Below are positions 52,561 through 61,600 of a stretch of 64,000 nt of DNA, piece by piece. Numbering within the stretch: the first letter of the stretch is position 1; every line of letters begins with the position of its first letter. This DNA comes from Streptomyces griseomycini (GTDB lineage: Bacteria; Actinomycetota; Actinomycetes; Streptomycetales; Streptomycetaceae). Under the pieces are notes generated by a model, which saw only the letters and a list, made by a program, of their open reading frames with translations, did no database searches and was not told where the DNA came from. The stretch spans positions 587,237-651,236 of the forward strand of contig NZ_JACHJI010000004.1 of NCBI RefSeq assembly GCF_014203535.1. Direction: 5' to 3'. Position numbers and translations under genes: made by a program.

Positions 52561-53231
52561 GCCTGCTGATCCCCCTGTACGTCCACCCGGCCGAGGACCC
52601 GGGCGCCTGGCACCGGCTCGTCACGGCCGCCGCCCGCACCCACGCGGTCGTGCTCAACCCCGCGAGCGGCCCCGGGACCGGCCCGGACCGGGCCTTCGCG
52701 GCGGCCGCGGACGCGCTGCGGGCGGCGGGCGCACGGCTGCTCGGCTACGTGGACACCGCCTACGGCGCGCGGGACCCGGCCGCGGTCACCGCCGACGCGC
52801 GCCGGCACCGGGAGTGGTACGCGGTCGACGGCTGCTTCCTGGACCGGGTGACCGCGGGACCGGACGGCCTGCCGGGCTACCGGAGGCTGGTCCGCTCGCT
52901 GCGCCGGGCCGGCGCGCGGACCGTCGTGCTCAACCCGGGCGTGGAGCCGGCGCCCGGCTACGTCCGCCTCGCCGACCTGACCGTCACCTTCGAGGGTCAC
53001 TGGTCCACGTACGTCTCCGCGTTCAGCCGCTCCGCCCGGACGGCCCGGCACCCGCCGGAACGGCTCTGCCACCTCGTCTACGGCGTGCCCGCAGCGCTCG
53101 TGTCCCTGGCCGTACGCACCGCGCAGGACCGCGGCGCGGGGGTCTGCGGCCCCGTGACCGGCGAGCTGCCCAATCCCTGGGCCGAACTGACCCCGGCCCT
53201 GCTCGAGAGCGTGCCCGAGGAGCGAGGATGA
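52557..53231 (+). CDS. Spherulin-4 / Sph3-like (GH135-type) protein
   Basis: A 224-residue TIM-barrel-type protein of the spherulation-specific family 4: LLIPLYVHPAEDPGAWHRLV at the start, VLNPASGPG, GARLLGYVDTAYGARD, WYAVDGCFLDRVTAG, VVLNPGVEPAPGY and TFEGHWSTY. Fungal Sph3 of this family cleaves galactosaminogalactan and is needed for its synthesis. No signal peptide is present, unlike fungal Sph3, so it may act inside the cell or be exported otherwise. The family active site usually reads FxDE; here it is FLDR (Arg at 97), so activity may differ. It overlaps both neighbours by 4 bases. Confidence 0.83.
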   Translation: MSLLIPLYVHPAEDPGAWHRLVTAAARTHAVVLNPASGPGTGPDRAFAAAADALRAAGARLLGYVDTAYGARDPAAVTADARRHREWYAVDGCFLDRVTAGPDGLPGYRRLVRSLRRAGARTVVLNPGVEPAPGYVRLADLTVTFEGHWSTYVSAFSRSARTARHPPERLCHLVYGVPAALVSLAVRTAQDRGAGVCGPVTGELPNPWAELTPALLESVPEERG

Positions 53232-54085
53232 GCAGGACGACCCCGCCGTACGCGCCCCTCCCGGCCGCACTGGCCGCGCTGGCCGCACTGGCCGCCGCCC
53301 TCCTGACCGGGTGCTCCGGTCCGGGCGACGGCAGGGGCGCGGACGCCCGGCCCGGTCCGGCCCGCACCCCGCACGCCCCCGGCGAGGAGCGGTGGCGCCC
53401 GCGCCCCGGGCTCGCCTGGCAGTGGCAGCTCGACGGCAGGGTCGACCCGTCGGCCGAGGTGCCCGTCTACGACATCGACGGCTTCGAGAACACCGCGGCG
53501 GACGTGGCCCGCCTGCACCGCGAGGGCCGCAAGGTGATCTGCTACGTCAACGTCGGCGCCTGGGAGGACTTCCGGCCCGACCGGGACGCGTTCCCGCGCT
53601 CCGTCCTCGGCCGGCCCGACGGCTGGCGGGGCGAGCGCTGGCTGGACATCCGCCGGATCCCCGTGCTGAAGCCGATCATGGAACGACGCTTCGACATGTG
53701 CCGGGACAAGGGCTTCGACGCGGTGGAACCGGACCTGGTGGAGGGCTACGCCCATGACACCGGGTTCCCGCTCACCGCCGCCGACCAGCTCCGCTACAAC
53801 CGCATGATCGCGGACATCGCCCACCGGCGCGGCCTGTCGGTGGGCCTCAAGAACGACCTGCCGCAGATCCCGCAGCTCGTGGACGACTTCGACTTCGCCG
53901 TCAACGAGGAGTGCGCGCAGTACGGCGAGTGCGCCGACCTCACCCCGTTCATCGAGGCCGGCAAGGCGGTCTTCCACGTGGAGTACGCGGAGCCGACCGG
54001 CGAGTTCTGCGCCGCCTCCCGCGAGCTGGGGCTGTCGTCCATGCGGAAGGAGCCGGAGCTGGGGGCGTGGCGGGACCCGTGCTGA
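53228..54085 (+). CDS. GH114 endo-alpha-1,4-polygalactosaminidase lipoprotein
   Basis: A 285-residue lipoprotein with lipobox LLTGCSG (Cys near 30). The GH114 barrel follows: WQWQLDGRVDPSAEVPVYDI (about 63), KVICYVNVGAWEDFRPD (about 100), FDAVEPDLVEGYAHDTGF with catalytic Glu/Asp (about 165), GLSVGLKNDLPQIPQLVDDF and FAVNEECAQYGEC. GH114 enzymes, including fungal Ega3, cut deacetylated alpha-1,4-galactosamine chains. Surface anchoring places it to trim the polymer made here. It is the last gene of the locus. Confidence 0.9.
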   Translation: MSRTTPPYAPLPAALAALAALAAALLTGCSGPGDGRGADARPGPARTPHAPGEERWRPRPGLAWQWQLDGRVDPSAEVPVYDIDGFENTAADVARLHREGRKVICYVNVGAWEDFRPDRDAFPRSVLGRPDGWRGERWLDIRRIPVLKPIMERRFDMCRDKGFDAVEPDLVEGYAHDTGFPLTAADQLRYNRMIADIAHRRGLSVGLKNDLPQIPQLVDDFDFAVNEECAQYGECADLTPFIEAGKAVFHVEYAEPTGEFCAASRELGLSSMRKEPELGAWRDPC

Positions 54086-54302
54086 CCCGGCGGCTCCCCC
54101 CTCCCCCCGGGACCCGTCGGTGCGCCGCCGGGCACGCGGGAGACGCATTCGCGTGAGCGAAGAATAAATCGTAGTACCCAAACTGAAAGTACGAAAATAG
54201 GCCGAATGGCTGGACGGCGGGGGTCCCAATCGGGGAGACTTTCCTCAACAGGCCTTTTTTCAGGCCTAGTTGGCCAACAACAACACAAGTACGGGGGAGA
54301 AC
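54086..54302 (+). other. AT-rich leader with inverted repeats
   Basis: From about 54150 the base composition falls to roughly half AT, unlike the rest of the window. AGGCCT-tttttc-AGGCCT (54254-54271) can form a hairpin with the T-run in its loop, and GTTGGCCAAC follows at 54279. GGGGGAG at 54291 is the ribosome-binding site of the next gene. It probably holds that gene's promoter and a structured 5' leader. Confidence 0.55.
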
Positions 54303-54857
54303 ATGACAGGACTTGCCCACCGTTGGTCGGCGCGCGCAGCAGGTGCGGCGACCGCGGCGTTGCTGATCGTCGGCAGTGCGGCCGGCACCGCGTTCGCTGC
54401 TGAGACCGACCGCACGGCCGTTCGCGCCGATGGGTACGAGCCCACGTTCGACGTCACCGCGCAGTACGCGGTGGTCGCGACCACGCACCCTGACGCCGAG
54501 GGCTGTGGTGGTTTCGAGGTGGTCGGGACGGGGACCGCCACCGGCAAACCGATCGACAGCGGCACCTGGACGCAGGACGAGGAGGCGTGCACCGTGACCG
54601 TCCCCGGCAAGTACGACATCAAGGGGACGGCGACGATCACGGAGAGCGACGGCGACGAGCTCAACGTCAGCTACCAGCTCACCGCGCCGATGACGGGGGA
54701 CACCCGCGTCTACCCGACCGGCACGTTCAAGATCACTGGTGGCACCGGCGAGTACCAGTTCGCGACCGGCAGCGGCAAGATGAACGCCTGGGTGAACCTG
54801 CTGGACCACGACAACGTCTCCTGCAGGCTGATGGGAGAGATCAAGTACCTGGGCTGA
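54303..54857 (+). CDS. Secreted beta-barrel-like protein of unknown function
   Basis: A 184-residue protein with signal peptide (SARAAGAATAALLIVGSAAG, cleavage near FAAET). The mature part is rich in Thr, Gly and beta strands, with the pattern GTFKITGGTGEYQFATGSGK (about 145-165) seen in allene-oxide-cyclase-like or lipocalin-like barrels, and two Cys pairs (GCGG; EACT and SCRL). Codon choice is less GC-biased than its neighbours. Function is unknown. It sits between the polysaccharide locus and the PKS-NRPS region but belongs clearly to neither. Confidence 0.7.
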   Translation: MTGLAHRWSARAAGAATAALLIVGSAAGTAFAAETDRTAVRADGYEPTFDVTAQYAVVATTHPDAEGCGGFEVVGTGTATGKPIDSGTWTQDEEACTVTVPGKYDIKGTATITESDGDELNVSYQLTAPMTGDTRVYPTGTFKITGGTGEYQFATGSGKMNAWVNLLDHDNVSCRLMGEIKYLG

Positions 54858-54858
54858 C

Positions 54859-54875
54859 CCTGACCGTCGGTCAGG
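54859..54875 (+). terminator. Short hairpin after the secreted protein gene
   Basis: CCTGACC / GGTCAGG with a 3-base loop, 2 bases after the stop. The stem is only 7 bp, so terminator function is uncertain. Confidence 0.45.
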
Positions 54876-55124
54876 CGGCGGCGGGTGACGGCGTGGTGCC
54901 GTCACCCACCGCCGGAGCCGACTCCGCCGTCGGAGCCGGCTCCGCGCGTGGGCGTCCCCGCTCCTTTCCCGCCCCCGGTGTCCCGGCCTTCCCGGGCCCG
55001 GGTGCGGAACGGGGAGCGGGGCCGCCGCTTCCGAAGCCCCCGAAGACCGCGTTCCTGCACGCGTGGCAGCCGCCGTTCGACGCCGGGGGCACCTTCTGAC
55101 TGCGCACCTCCAGGGGGCCGCACC

Positions 55125-56801
55125 ATGAAGAGCACGATGCAGGACCGCGAGCTGCTGGTCCGCGACATCCTCGCGCACGGGCAACGCGTCTACGGGGACA
55201 GCCGGGTGGTGCGATGCGCCGACGGGCCGGCCGCACGGTCCTCGCAGACCTTCGCCGACATCGCCGACCAGGCCGAGCGACTGGCCGCGGCCCTGACCCG
55301 ACTGGGCGTGCGGCCCGGTGAGCGGGTCGCCACGCTGGCCTGGAACACCCCCGAGCACCTGGTGGCGTACCTCGCCGTGCCGAGCATGGGCGCAGTGCTG
55401 CACACCCTCAACCTGCGGCTCCACCACGACCAGCTGGGGTACATCGTCGAGCACGCCGAGGACGCCTTCCTCCTGGTCGACGCGACCCTGCTGGACATGC
55501 TCGCACCCCTGCGGGACCGGCTGGGCGGCGTACGGCACGTGGTCGTCATCGGCGGCGCGCCGGAGGTGGACCTGCCCGGGCACATCACCGTCCACCGCTG
55601 GGACGAACTGCTGGCGGCCGAGCGGCCCGGCTTCGTCTGGCCCGACCTGGACGAGCGGGAAGCGGCGGCGCTCTGCTACACGACCGGCACCACCGGCGAC
55701 CCCAAGGGCGTGGCCTACAGCCACCGCTCGATCTCCCTGCACACGCTCGGCGTCTCGGCCAGCGCCGGTTTCGCGATGCACGACGGCGACCGCGTCCTGC
55801 CGATCGTGCCGATGTTCCACGCCAACGCCTGGGGCTGGCCGTACGCCGCCTGGCTGGCGGGCTCCGACCTGATCATGAACGGACGGCTGCTGCACACCCC
55901 GGACCTGGCCCGGGTCATCAACGAGGAGCGGCCCACCGCGGTGGCGGCGATCTGCACGATCTGGAACAGCCTGGTGCGCCACGGCGAGCAGCACCCGCTG
56001 GACCTGAGCAGCGTACGGCTCGCGGGCTGCGGCGGCGCGACCCCGCCGCGTGCCCTGCTCCAGCAGCTCAAGGACCGCTACGGGGTCCGCCTGAAGCAGG
56101 GCTGGGGACTGACCGAGACCAGCCCCCTGGCCACCTTCGCGGTCCCCCCGCACGGCACCCCGGACGAGGACGAGGTCGACTGGCTCGCCAAGAGCGGCCG
56201 GGTGATGCCCTACGTCGAGGTGCGGCTGATCGGGGAGGACGGCAGCGAGCAGCCGTGGGACGGGACCTCGGTGGGTGAACTGGAACTGCGGGGGCCGTGG
56301 GTCACCGGGTCGTACTTCAACACCGAGGACTCCCCGGAGAAGTTCCACGACGGCTGGCTGCGCACCGGTGACCTGGGAGTGATCGAGCCGGGCGGCTGGG
56401 TGGTGGTCAGTGACCGGCTCAAGGACGGCATCAAGAGCGGCGGCGAGTGGATCTCCACCATCGAGCTGGAGAACGCGATCACCGAGCACCCCGCGGTGCT
56501 GGAGGCGGTCGTGGTCGGTGTGCCCGATCCGCGCTGGGAGGAACGCCCGCTGGCCTGCGTGTCGTTGGTGCCGGGCGCCGAGATCGGCGGGGACGGGCTG
56601 CGGGAGTTCCTGGCCGGGCGGGTGGCGCGCTGGTGGATACCGGAGCGGTGGTCGTTCGTGGACGCGGTGCCCAAAACCAGTGTCGGAAAGTACGACAAGC
56701 GGTCGGTGCGGACGTTGTACGCGGAAGGGGCGCTGGACGTCTGGCTCCCCCGCGACTCCGACGCCCAGGTGCCCACGGAGTCCGGGCCGCCTCAGGAGTG
56801 A
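55125..56801 (+). CDS. Acyl-CoA synthetase / AMP-dependent ligase
   Basis: A 558-residue adenylate-forming ligase (medium/long-chain fatty-acid CoA ligase type). P-loop CYTTGTTGDPKGVAYSH (about 183), GWGLTETSPLA (about 327), LRTGDLGVIE (about 415) and the catalytic Lys in VPKTSVGKYDKR (about 527). It would activate a carboxylic acid to its CoA or AMP ester. It is divergent from the minus-strand monooxygenase and PKS-NRPS genes and may load a starter acid for that assembly line. That role is inferred from position. Confidence 0.9.
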   Translation: MKSTMQDRELLVRDILAHGQRVYGDSRVVRCADGPAARSSQTFADIADQAERLAAALTRLGVRPGERVATLAWNTPEHLVAYLAVPSMGAVLHTLNLRLHHDQLGYIVEHAEDAFLLVDATLLDMLAPLRDRLGGVRHVVVIGGAPEVDLPGHITVHRWDELLAAERPGFVWPDLDEREAAALCYTTGTTGDPKGVAYSHRSISLHTLGVSASAGFAMHDGDRVLPIVPMFHANAWGWPYAAWLAGSDLIMNGRLLHTPDLARVINEERPTAVAAICTIWNSLVRHGEQHPLDLSSVRLAGCGGATPPRALLQQLKDRYGVRLKQGWGLTETSPLATFAVPPHGTPDEDEVDWLAKSGRVMPYVEVRLIGEDGSEQPWDGTSVGELELRGPWVTGSYFNTEDSPEKFHDGWLRTGDLGVIEPGGWVVVSDRLKDGIKSGGEWISTIELENAITEHPAVLEAVVVGVPDPRWEERPLACVSLVPGAEIGGDGLREFLAGRVARWWIPERWSFVDAVPKTSVGKYDKRSVRTLYAEGALDVWLPRDSDAQVPTESGPPQE

Positions 56802-56850
56802 ACGGCGGTGCGGCGCCCCGGACCACCCGGAGCGCCGCCTCCCGTACGCC

Positions 56851-57285
56851 TCAGGCCGCCGTCCGGTGCGCCGCCTCGGCCAGCAACTCCCGCTGCTGGT
56901 CGGGGCCGAGTCCCAGCTCCCGGACCAGCCGGAGGGTCAGCACCAGCCGGGCCTGGATCGTCGTCTCGGGATCGAGGTGATCACCGCCGGGTGCCGTGCC
57001 CCCGTCCAGGCCGTCGGCGACCAGGCGTTCGAGGAACGCCGGGTCGAAGTCCTCCGCGCCGGCCTCCAGCGAGCCGAGGACGTCCGCGACGTAATCGCTG
57101 ATCTCCTGCGGTGTCGCGCCCTGCGGGAAGCGGCGGCGGGCCGCGAGCCCGAAGGCGGCGCCGACCGCCTGCCCGTAGCTCGGGTCGGTGGGGTCGAGGG
57201 CGGCGGATTTCTGCGCGAACCCGATGAAGTCGAACGCCAGCAGTGCGCCCAGCACCTCGAGTTCCGCGGAGGTGACGTCGGTCAT
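56851..57285 (-). CDS. Unknown protein coupled to a flavin monooxygenase
   Basis: A 144-residue, mostly helical acidic protein (TSAELEVLGALLAFDFIGFA, then FPQGATPQEISDYVADVLGS). No family is recognised. Its ATG overlaps the stop of the monooxygenase gene by 4 bases, so the two are translated together. It may be a small accessory or partner protein of the biosynthetic cluster. Confidence 0.7.
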   Translation of the reverse strand: MTDVTSAELEVLGALLAFDFIGFAQKSAALDPTDPSYGQAVGAAFGLAARRRFPQGATPQEISDYVADVLGSLEAGAEDFDPAFLERLVADGLDGGTAPGGDHLDPETTIQARLVLTLRLVRELGLGPDQQRELLAEAAHRTAA

Positions 57286-58361
57286 GACGGCTCGCCTTCT
57301 GCCGTGGGAGAAGCGGTCGTGGTGCCGTGGGCGGCGGCGATCGCCGCCACGACGCGTTCGGCGTCCCGGCCGACGAAGCCGATCAGCGCCGAGCCGCGGG
57401 TGCGCATCCGGTACAGGCCCAGGTAGTAACTGCCGGGCAGCGCCCCCGTGCCCTCGGTGTGCCGGGGCTGCCCGGAGTCGTCGAGCATCTCCGGGTCGAG
57501 CCAGCCCCAGTCGGTGCGGTAGCCGGTCGCCCAGATCACCGAGGACGGCTTGACGCGCTCGCCGTCCGCGACCAGCAGCTCGGCGCCCTCGGCCGCGGTG
57601 ATCCGGCCCACCGTCCGGATCCGGCCCTCCGCGACGAGCTCGGGCACCCGGTCACCGACGACCGGGTCGGGCGCCTGCATGTTCACCGGCAGGCTCATCA
57701 CGCCGAGGACGCTCATCCACCAGAACATGTCCCGTCCGAGGACGGTCTGCGGCAAGGGCGGTGAGACGGCGTCGCTGCAGCTGAGCACCACATCGTGGGT
57801 CCCGGCCAGCTCCACGGCTATCTGCCGGCCGGAGTTGCCGTCGCCGACGATCACCACGGTGCCCGGCGGCACCTGGGCGGGGCCGCGGTAGTCGCTGGTG
57901 TGCAGGGCGGGCACGTCCGGACTCAGCCCGGCGGCGAACTCCGGAACCCGGGGGGTCCCGAACGCGCCGGTCGCGATCACGACCCGGTCGGCCCGGCAGT
58001 CGCCGTGCGCGGTGGTCAGCAGGTAGCCGTCACCGTCCCTGCGCAGCGACAGCACCCGGTGGTCGGTCAGCACGGGGAGGTCGAACCGCTCGGCGTAGTC
58101 GCGCAGGTACGCCACGACCTCGTCCTTGCCCGGGTAGCGCGCACCGTGGCCGGGGAAGGGCAGCCCCGGCAGCCCGGAGAACTGCGCGGACGTGAACAGC
58201 GTCAGCGAGTCCCAGCGGCGCTGCCAGGTCTCGCCGACCTCGCTCCCCGCGTCGAGCAGCACGCACCGTATGCCGGCCTGCCGCAGGTAGTACCCGGCGG
58301 CGAGTCCGGACTGTCCCGCTCCGACGACGGCGACCGGCACGGTGGCCGGCAACGCGCTCAT
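57282..58361 (-). CDS. Flavin-dependent monooxygenase (CzcO/FMO-like)
   Basis: A 359-residue FAD/NADPH enzyme. FAD motif VAVVGAGQSGLAAGYYL (9-25), NADPH motif VIVGDGNSGRQIAVELA (about 170), HTSDYRG between them and VIWATGYRTDWGWLD (about 285). The family does N- or S-oxidation and Baeyer-Villiger reactions. Next to a PKS-NRPS it is a candidate tailoring enzyme, for example oxidation of a thiazoline to a thiazole, or hydroxylation. ATG 58361 overlaps the stop of a 40-codon upstream frame. Confidence 0.87.
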   Translation of the reverse strand: MSALPATVPVAVVGAGQSGLAAGYYLRQAGIRCVLLDAGSEVGETWQRRWDSLTLFTSAQFSGLPGLPFPGHGARYPGKDEVVAYLRDYAERFDLPVLTDHRVLSLRRDGDGYLLTTAHGDCRADRVVIATGAFGTPRVPEFAAGLSPDVPALHTSDYRGPAQVPPGTVVIVGDGNSGRQIAVELAGTHDVVLSCSDAVSPPLPQTVLGRDMFWWMSVLGVMSLPVNMQAPDPVVGDRVPELVAEGRIRTVGRITAAEGAELLVADGERVKPSSVIWATGYRTDWGWLDPEMLDDSGQPRHTEGTGALPGSYYLGLYRMRTRGSALIGFVGRDAERVVAAIAAAHGTTTASPTAEGEPS

Positions 58362-58480
58362 CGGCTCGCTCCGGCGCCGGAGCCGGCCGGAGCCGGCCGG
58401 CGGCCGACGGCCCCGGTCCGCTCCTCGGCGGGGATGACGCTGGTCGGCCGCCGTTTCGGATCGGCCTGATCAATTCGCAT
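58358..58480 (-). CDS. Possible 40-residue upstream peptide
   Basis: A short frame beginning MRIDQADPKRRPTSVIPAEE, with GAGG 8 bases before its ATG and a TGA that overlaps the monooxygenase ATG (ATGA). The good ribosome-binding site and exact coupling favour real translation, perhaps as a leader that drives monooxygenase translation. The Pro/Ala/Gly-rich C-terminal half shows no homology. Confidence 0.45.
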   Translation of the reverse strand: MRIDQADPKRRPTSVIPAEERTGAVGRRPAPAGSGAGASR

Positions 58481-58535
58481 ACCGGATGTCCTCACTTCGT
58501 GGACCTGGATCCCGCCGGCCCCGCAGGACCGGTCC

Positions 58536-58612
58536 GGGGGGGGGGGGGGGGGCGGGCGGGGCGCCCGGCGGCGCCCCCGCGGGCGGCGGGGGGGGCGGGG
58601 GGGGCGAGCCCC
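58536..58612. repeat. G-homopolymer and G-rich tract with hairpin
   Basis: Seventeen consecutive G (58536-58552), then GGGGCGCC / GGCGCCCC (58558-58577), an 8-bp hairpin, then two further runs of 8 G near 58590-58608. It lies just after the PKS-NRPS stop, in the same orientation. The hairpin may be its terminator. A 17-G run is at the limit of reliable sequencing, so its length is doubtful. Confidence 0.7.
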
Positions 58613-58639
58613 CCGGAGAAGCGGCCCGGCCGGTTCGGG

Positions 58640-61600
58640 TCAGTCGGCGTCGAGAGCCCGGCGCAGCTCACCGACCAGGACGCGCAGCCGCTCGCCGCGC
58701 ATCACCGTGTAGTGGTCGCCGGGTACGTCGACGAGGGCGGCGTCGCCGGGGAAGTACTCCATCCAGCGGGACGCGGTCTCGACCGTCGCGCCGCCGTCGG
58801 CGGCCCGCAGCGACACCACCCGGCCGGCGAAGCTGCTGGGCGCGTAGCGCAGGAGGGCCCGGTAGTTGTCGCGGAACCGGCCGACGATACGGCTCAGCGT
58901 GTCGAGGTCGATGTCGTCGGACAACGCTCCCGCGGCACGGGCCTCGGTGTGCAGCACCTGCACCGGCGGGCGGCCGTCGAACGCCTCGGGCGGCAGCTCC
59001 CAGTCCACTCCGGCCAGCCCCGCCAGGTCCCGGGCGAACCAGGACAGCAGCACCTCGTCGGAGACGGGCGCGCCCTCCGCCGGCCCGGGCCGCTCCATCA
59101 GGTCGATCACGGCCAGCAGGTCCACCTCGGCGCCCGCCGCGGTGAGCTGGGCCGCCATCTCCAGGGCGATCACCCCGCCCATCGACCAGCCGCCGAGCCG
59201 GTACGGGCCGTCGGGCAGCGCCTCGCGGACCGCCGCGACGTAGTGGGCGGCCATGTCCTCGACGGTGAGCAGTTCCGCGTCCGGCAGCTGAAGCGCGTAG
59301 AACGGCTGGTCGTCACCGAGGAGTTCCGCGAGCTCGGCGTAGCAGAGCACGTCGCCGCCGACCGGGTGGACGAACACCAGCGGAGTCCGCGAGCCGGTGG
59401 TGCGCACCGGTACCAGCGCCCTGCGTCGGTCCTCGCCGCCGTCGGCTTCCCGGACCGCCTGGGCGAGCAGTTCGATGGTCGGCCGGGCGAAGAGGCTGGA
59501 CAGCGGCAGGCTGCGGCCCAGACCGCGGGCGATCCTGGACATCAGCCGCACCGCGAGCAGCGAGTCCCCGCCGAGTTCGAAGAAGCTCGCCCTCACCCCT
59601 ATCTCGGTCACGCCGAAGAACTCCGCCCATATCTCCGCGAGCCGGCGCTCCACGTCGTCGCGGGGCGCGACGAAGCCGGCGCCTTCGGCCGCGACCTCGT
59701 CGGGTGCGGGCAGTGCCGCCCGGTCGACCTTCCCGTTGTCGCTGAGCGGCAGTTCGTCCAGGACGAGGATGCGCTGCGGCACCAGGTGCTGCGGGACCAC
59801 CTGGCGCAGTGCCTCGGTGATCTGCTGCTCGGTGTCGTCGCGCCCGTCGTCGAGGACGACGTACGCGATCAGCCGCTTGGGCCCGTGCTGCTCGCCCGCC
59901 GCGACGACCGCGGCGGCCCGTACCCCCTCGCACTGGGTGAGGGAGGCTTCCACCTCGCCCAGTTCGATGCGGTAGCCCTGGACCTTGACCTGGAAGTCCT
60001 GTCGGCCGAGGAACTCGATGGTGCCGTCCGGCAGGAAGCGTCCCAGGTCGCCGGTGCGGTAGAGGCGCTCCCCGGTGACCGGGTGGTGCAGGAAGGCGGC
60101 GCGGGTCTTGGCCTCGTCGTTCAGGTAGCCGCGGGCCAGACCGGTCCCGGCGATGTAGAGGTCGCCCGGCACCCACACGGGGCGGGGCCGCATCGCGCCG
60201 TCGAACACGTAGAAGCGCTGGTTCCGCATCGCCTTGCCGTAGGGAATGCTCACCTGGTCGTCCCGGACCTCCCCGATGGGGTGCAGGATCGACCAGATCG
60301 ACGCCTCGGTGGCGCCGCCGAGGCTCCACAGCTCGGCGTCCGGCAGCAGCAGCCGGATCCGGCCGGGCAGCGTCACCGGGATCCAGTCCCCGCTCATCAT
60401 GACCAGCCGCAGCGGCAGCCCGGTGAGCCGGTTCGCGAGGGCGTGCTCGGTGAACATCTCCATCAGCGCGGGCACGCTGTTCCAGATGGTCACCCCGTGC
60501 TCGGCGACGAGCTCCGCCCAGCGGGCGGGTTCGCGGTGCGCGGCCGGTTCGGGCAGGACGAGGGCGCCGCCCACCGACAGCGGGCCGAAGACGTCGTAGA
60601 CCGACAGGTCGAAGTTCAGCGCGGACAGTCCGAGGGCCCGGTCCGCCGCGGTGACGCGGTAGCGCTCGTTGACGTCGACCACCGTGTTCAGGGCCGCGCC
60701 GTGCTCGATCATCACGCCCTTGGGCAGCCCGGTGGAGCCCGAGGTGAAGATCACGTAGGCGAGGTCGGTGGGCTTGGCGCCGGACGGGCCGAGCGGGCGC
60801 TCCTCGCCCTCGTCGTCGGCCCGCACCACGGTCCTGACCACGTTCTGCGGCCAGTCGGCCGTGTCGTCCACCCAGGGCTGGGTGACGACACGGCTGATCC
60901 CGGCGCTGTCCAGCAGCACGTGCAGCCGCTCGGCGGGCACCCGGGCGTCGATCGGGACGTACGCCGCCCCGGCCCGCAGGATGCCGAGGGCCGCGACGAC
61001 CTGCTCCCAGCCCTTGTCCATGACGATCGCCACCAGGTCGCCGGGGCCGGCCCCCTGGGCGAGCAGCCGGTGCCCCACCCGGTTGGACCTGCGGTCGAGG
61101 TCCGCGTACGTCAGGGTCAGCGCCTGCGAGATGACCGCGGGCGCGTCGGGCGTGGCCGCGGCCCGGGCGAGGACCGCGTCGTGCAGCAGCCCGTCGGGTA
61201 CGGGCCCGTCGGTCGCGTTGGCCGCGGCCCGTACGTCCAGGTCGGCGGCCGGTGCGAGGACGGGCCTGGGCCGCTGCCAGGCCGCCGGGTCGCGGGACAG
61301 GTCGTGCAGCATCCGCAGGTAGGCGGCGAACATGGCGTCGACGCAGCCCGCCGGGAACAGCTCCTCGATCACGTCCCAGTTCAGGACGAGCTCACCGGCC
61401 TCCTCGACCGCCTGGTGGTCCAGCCACACCTGCGGGGTGCGGACCGAGCTGCTCACCTGACGGCCGTTCTCACCGATCCCGGCCAGGTACTGCACGACTC
61501 CGCGCCGCTCGGCGTCCTGCTGGCCCGTGAGGTTCACCAGGCTGGTGAAGACGACCGGCGCGGCGGCCCGCACGGAGGCGCCGCGGGCCCGGTTCAGTTC

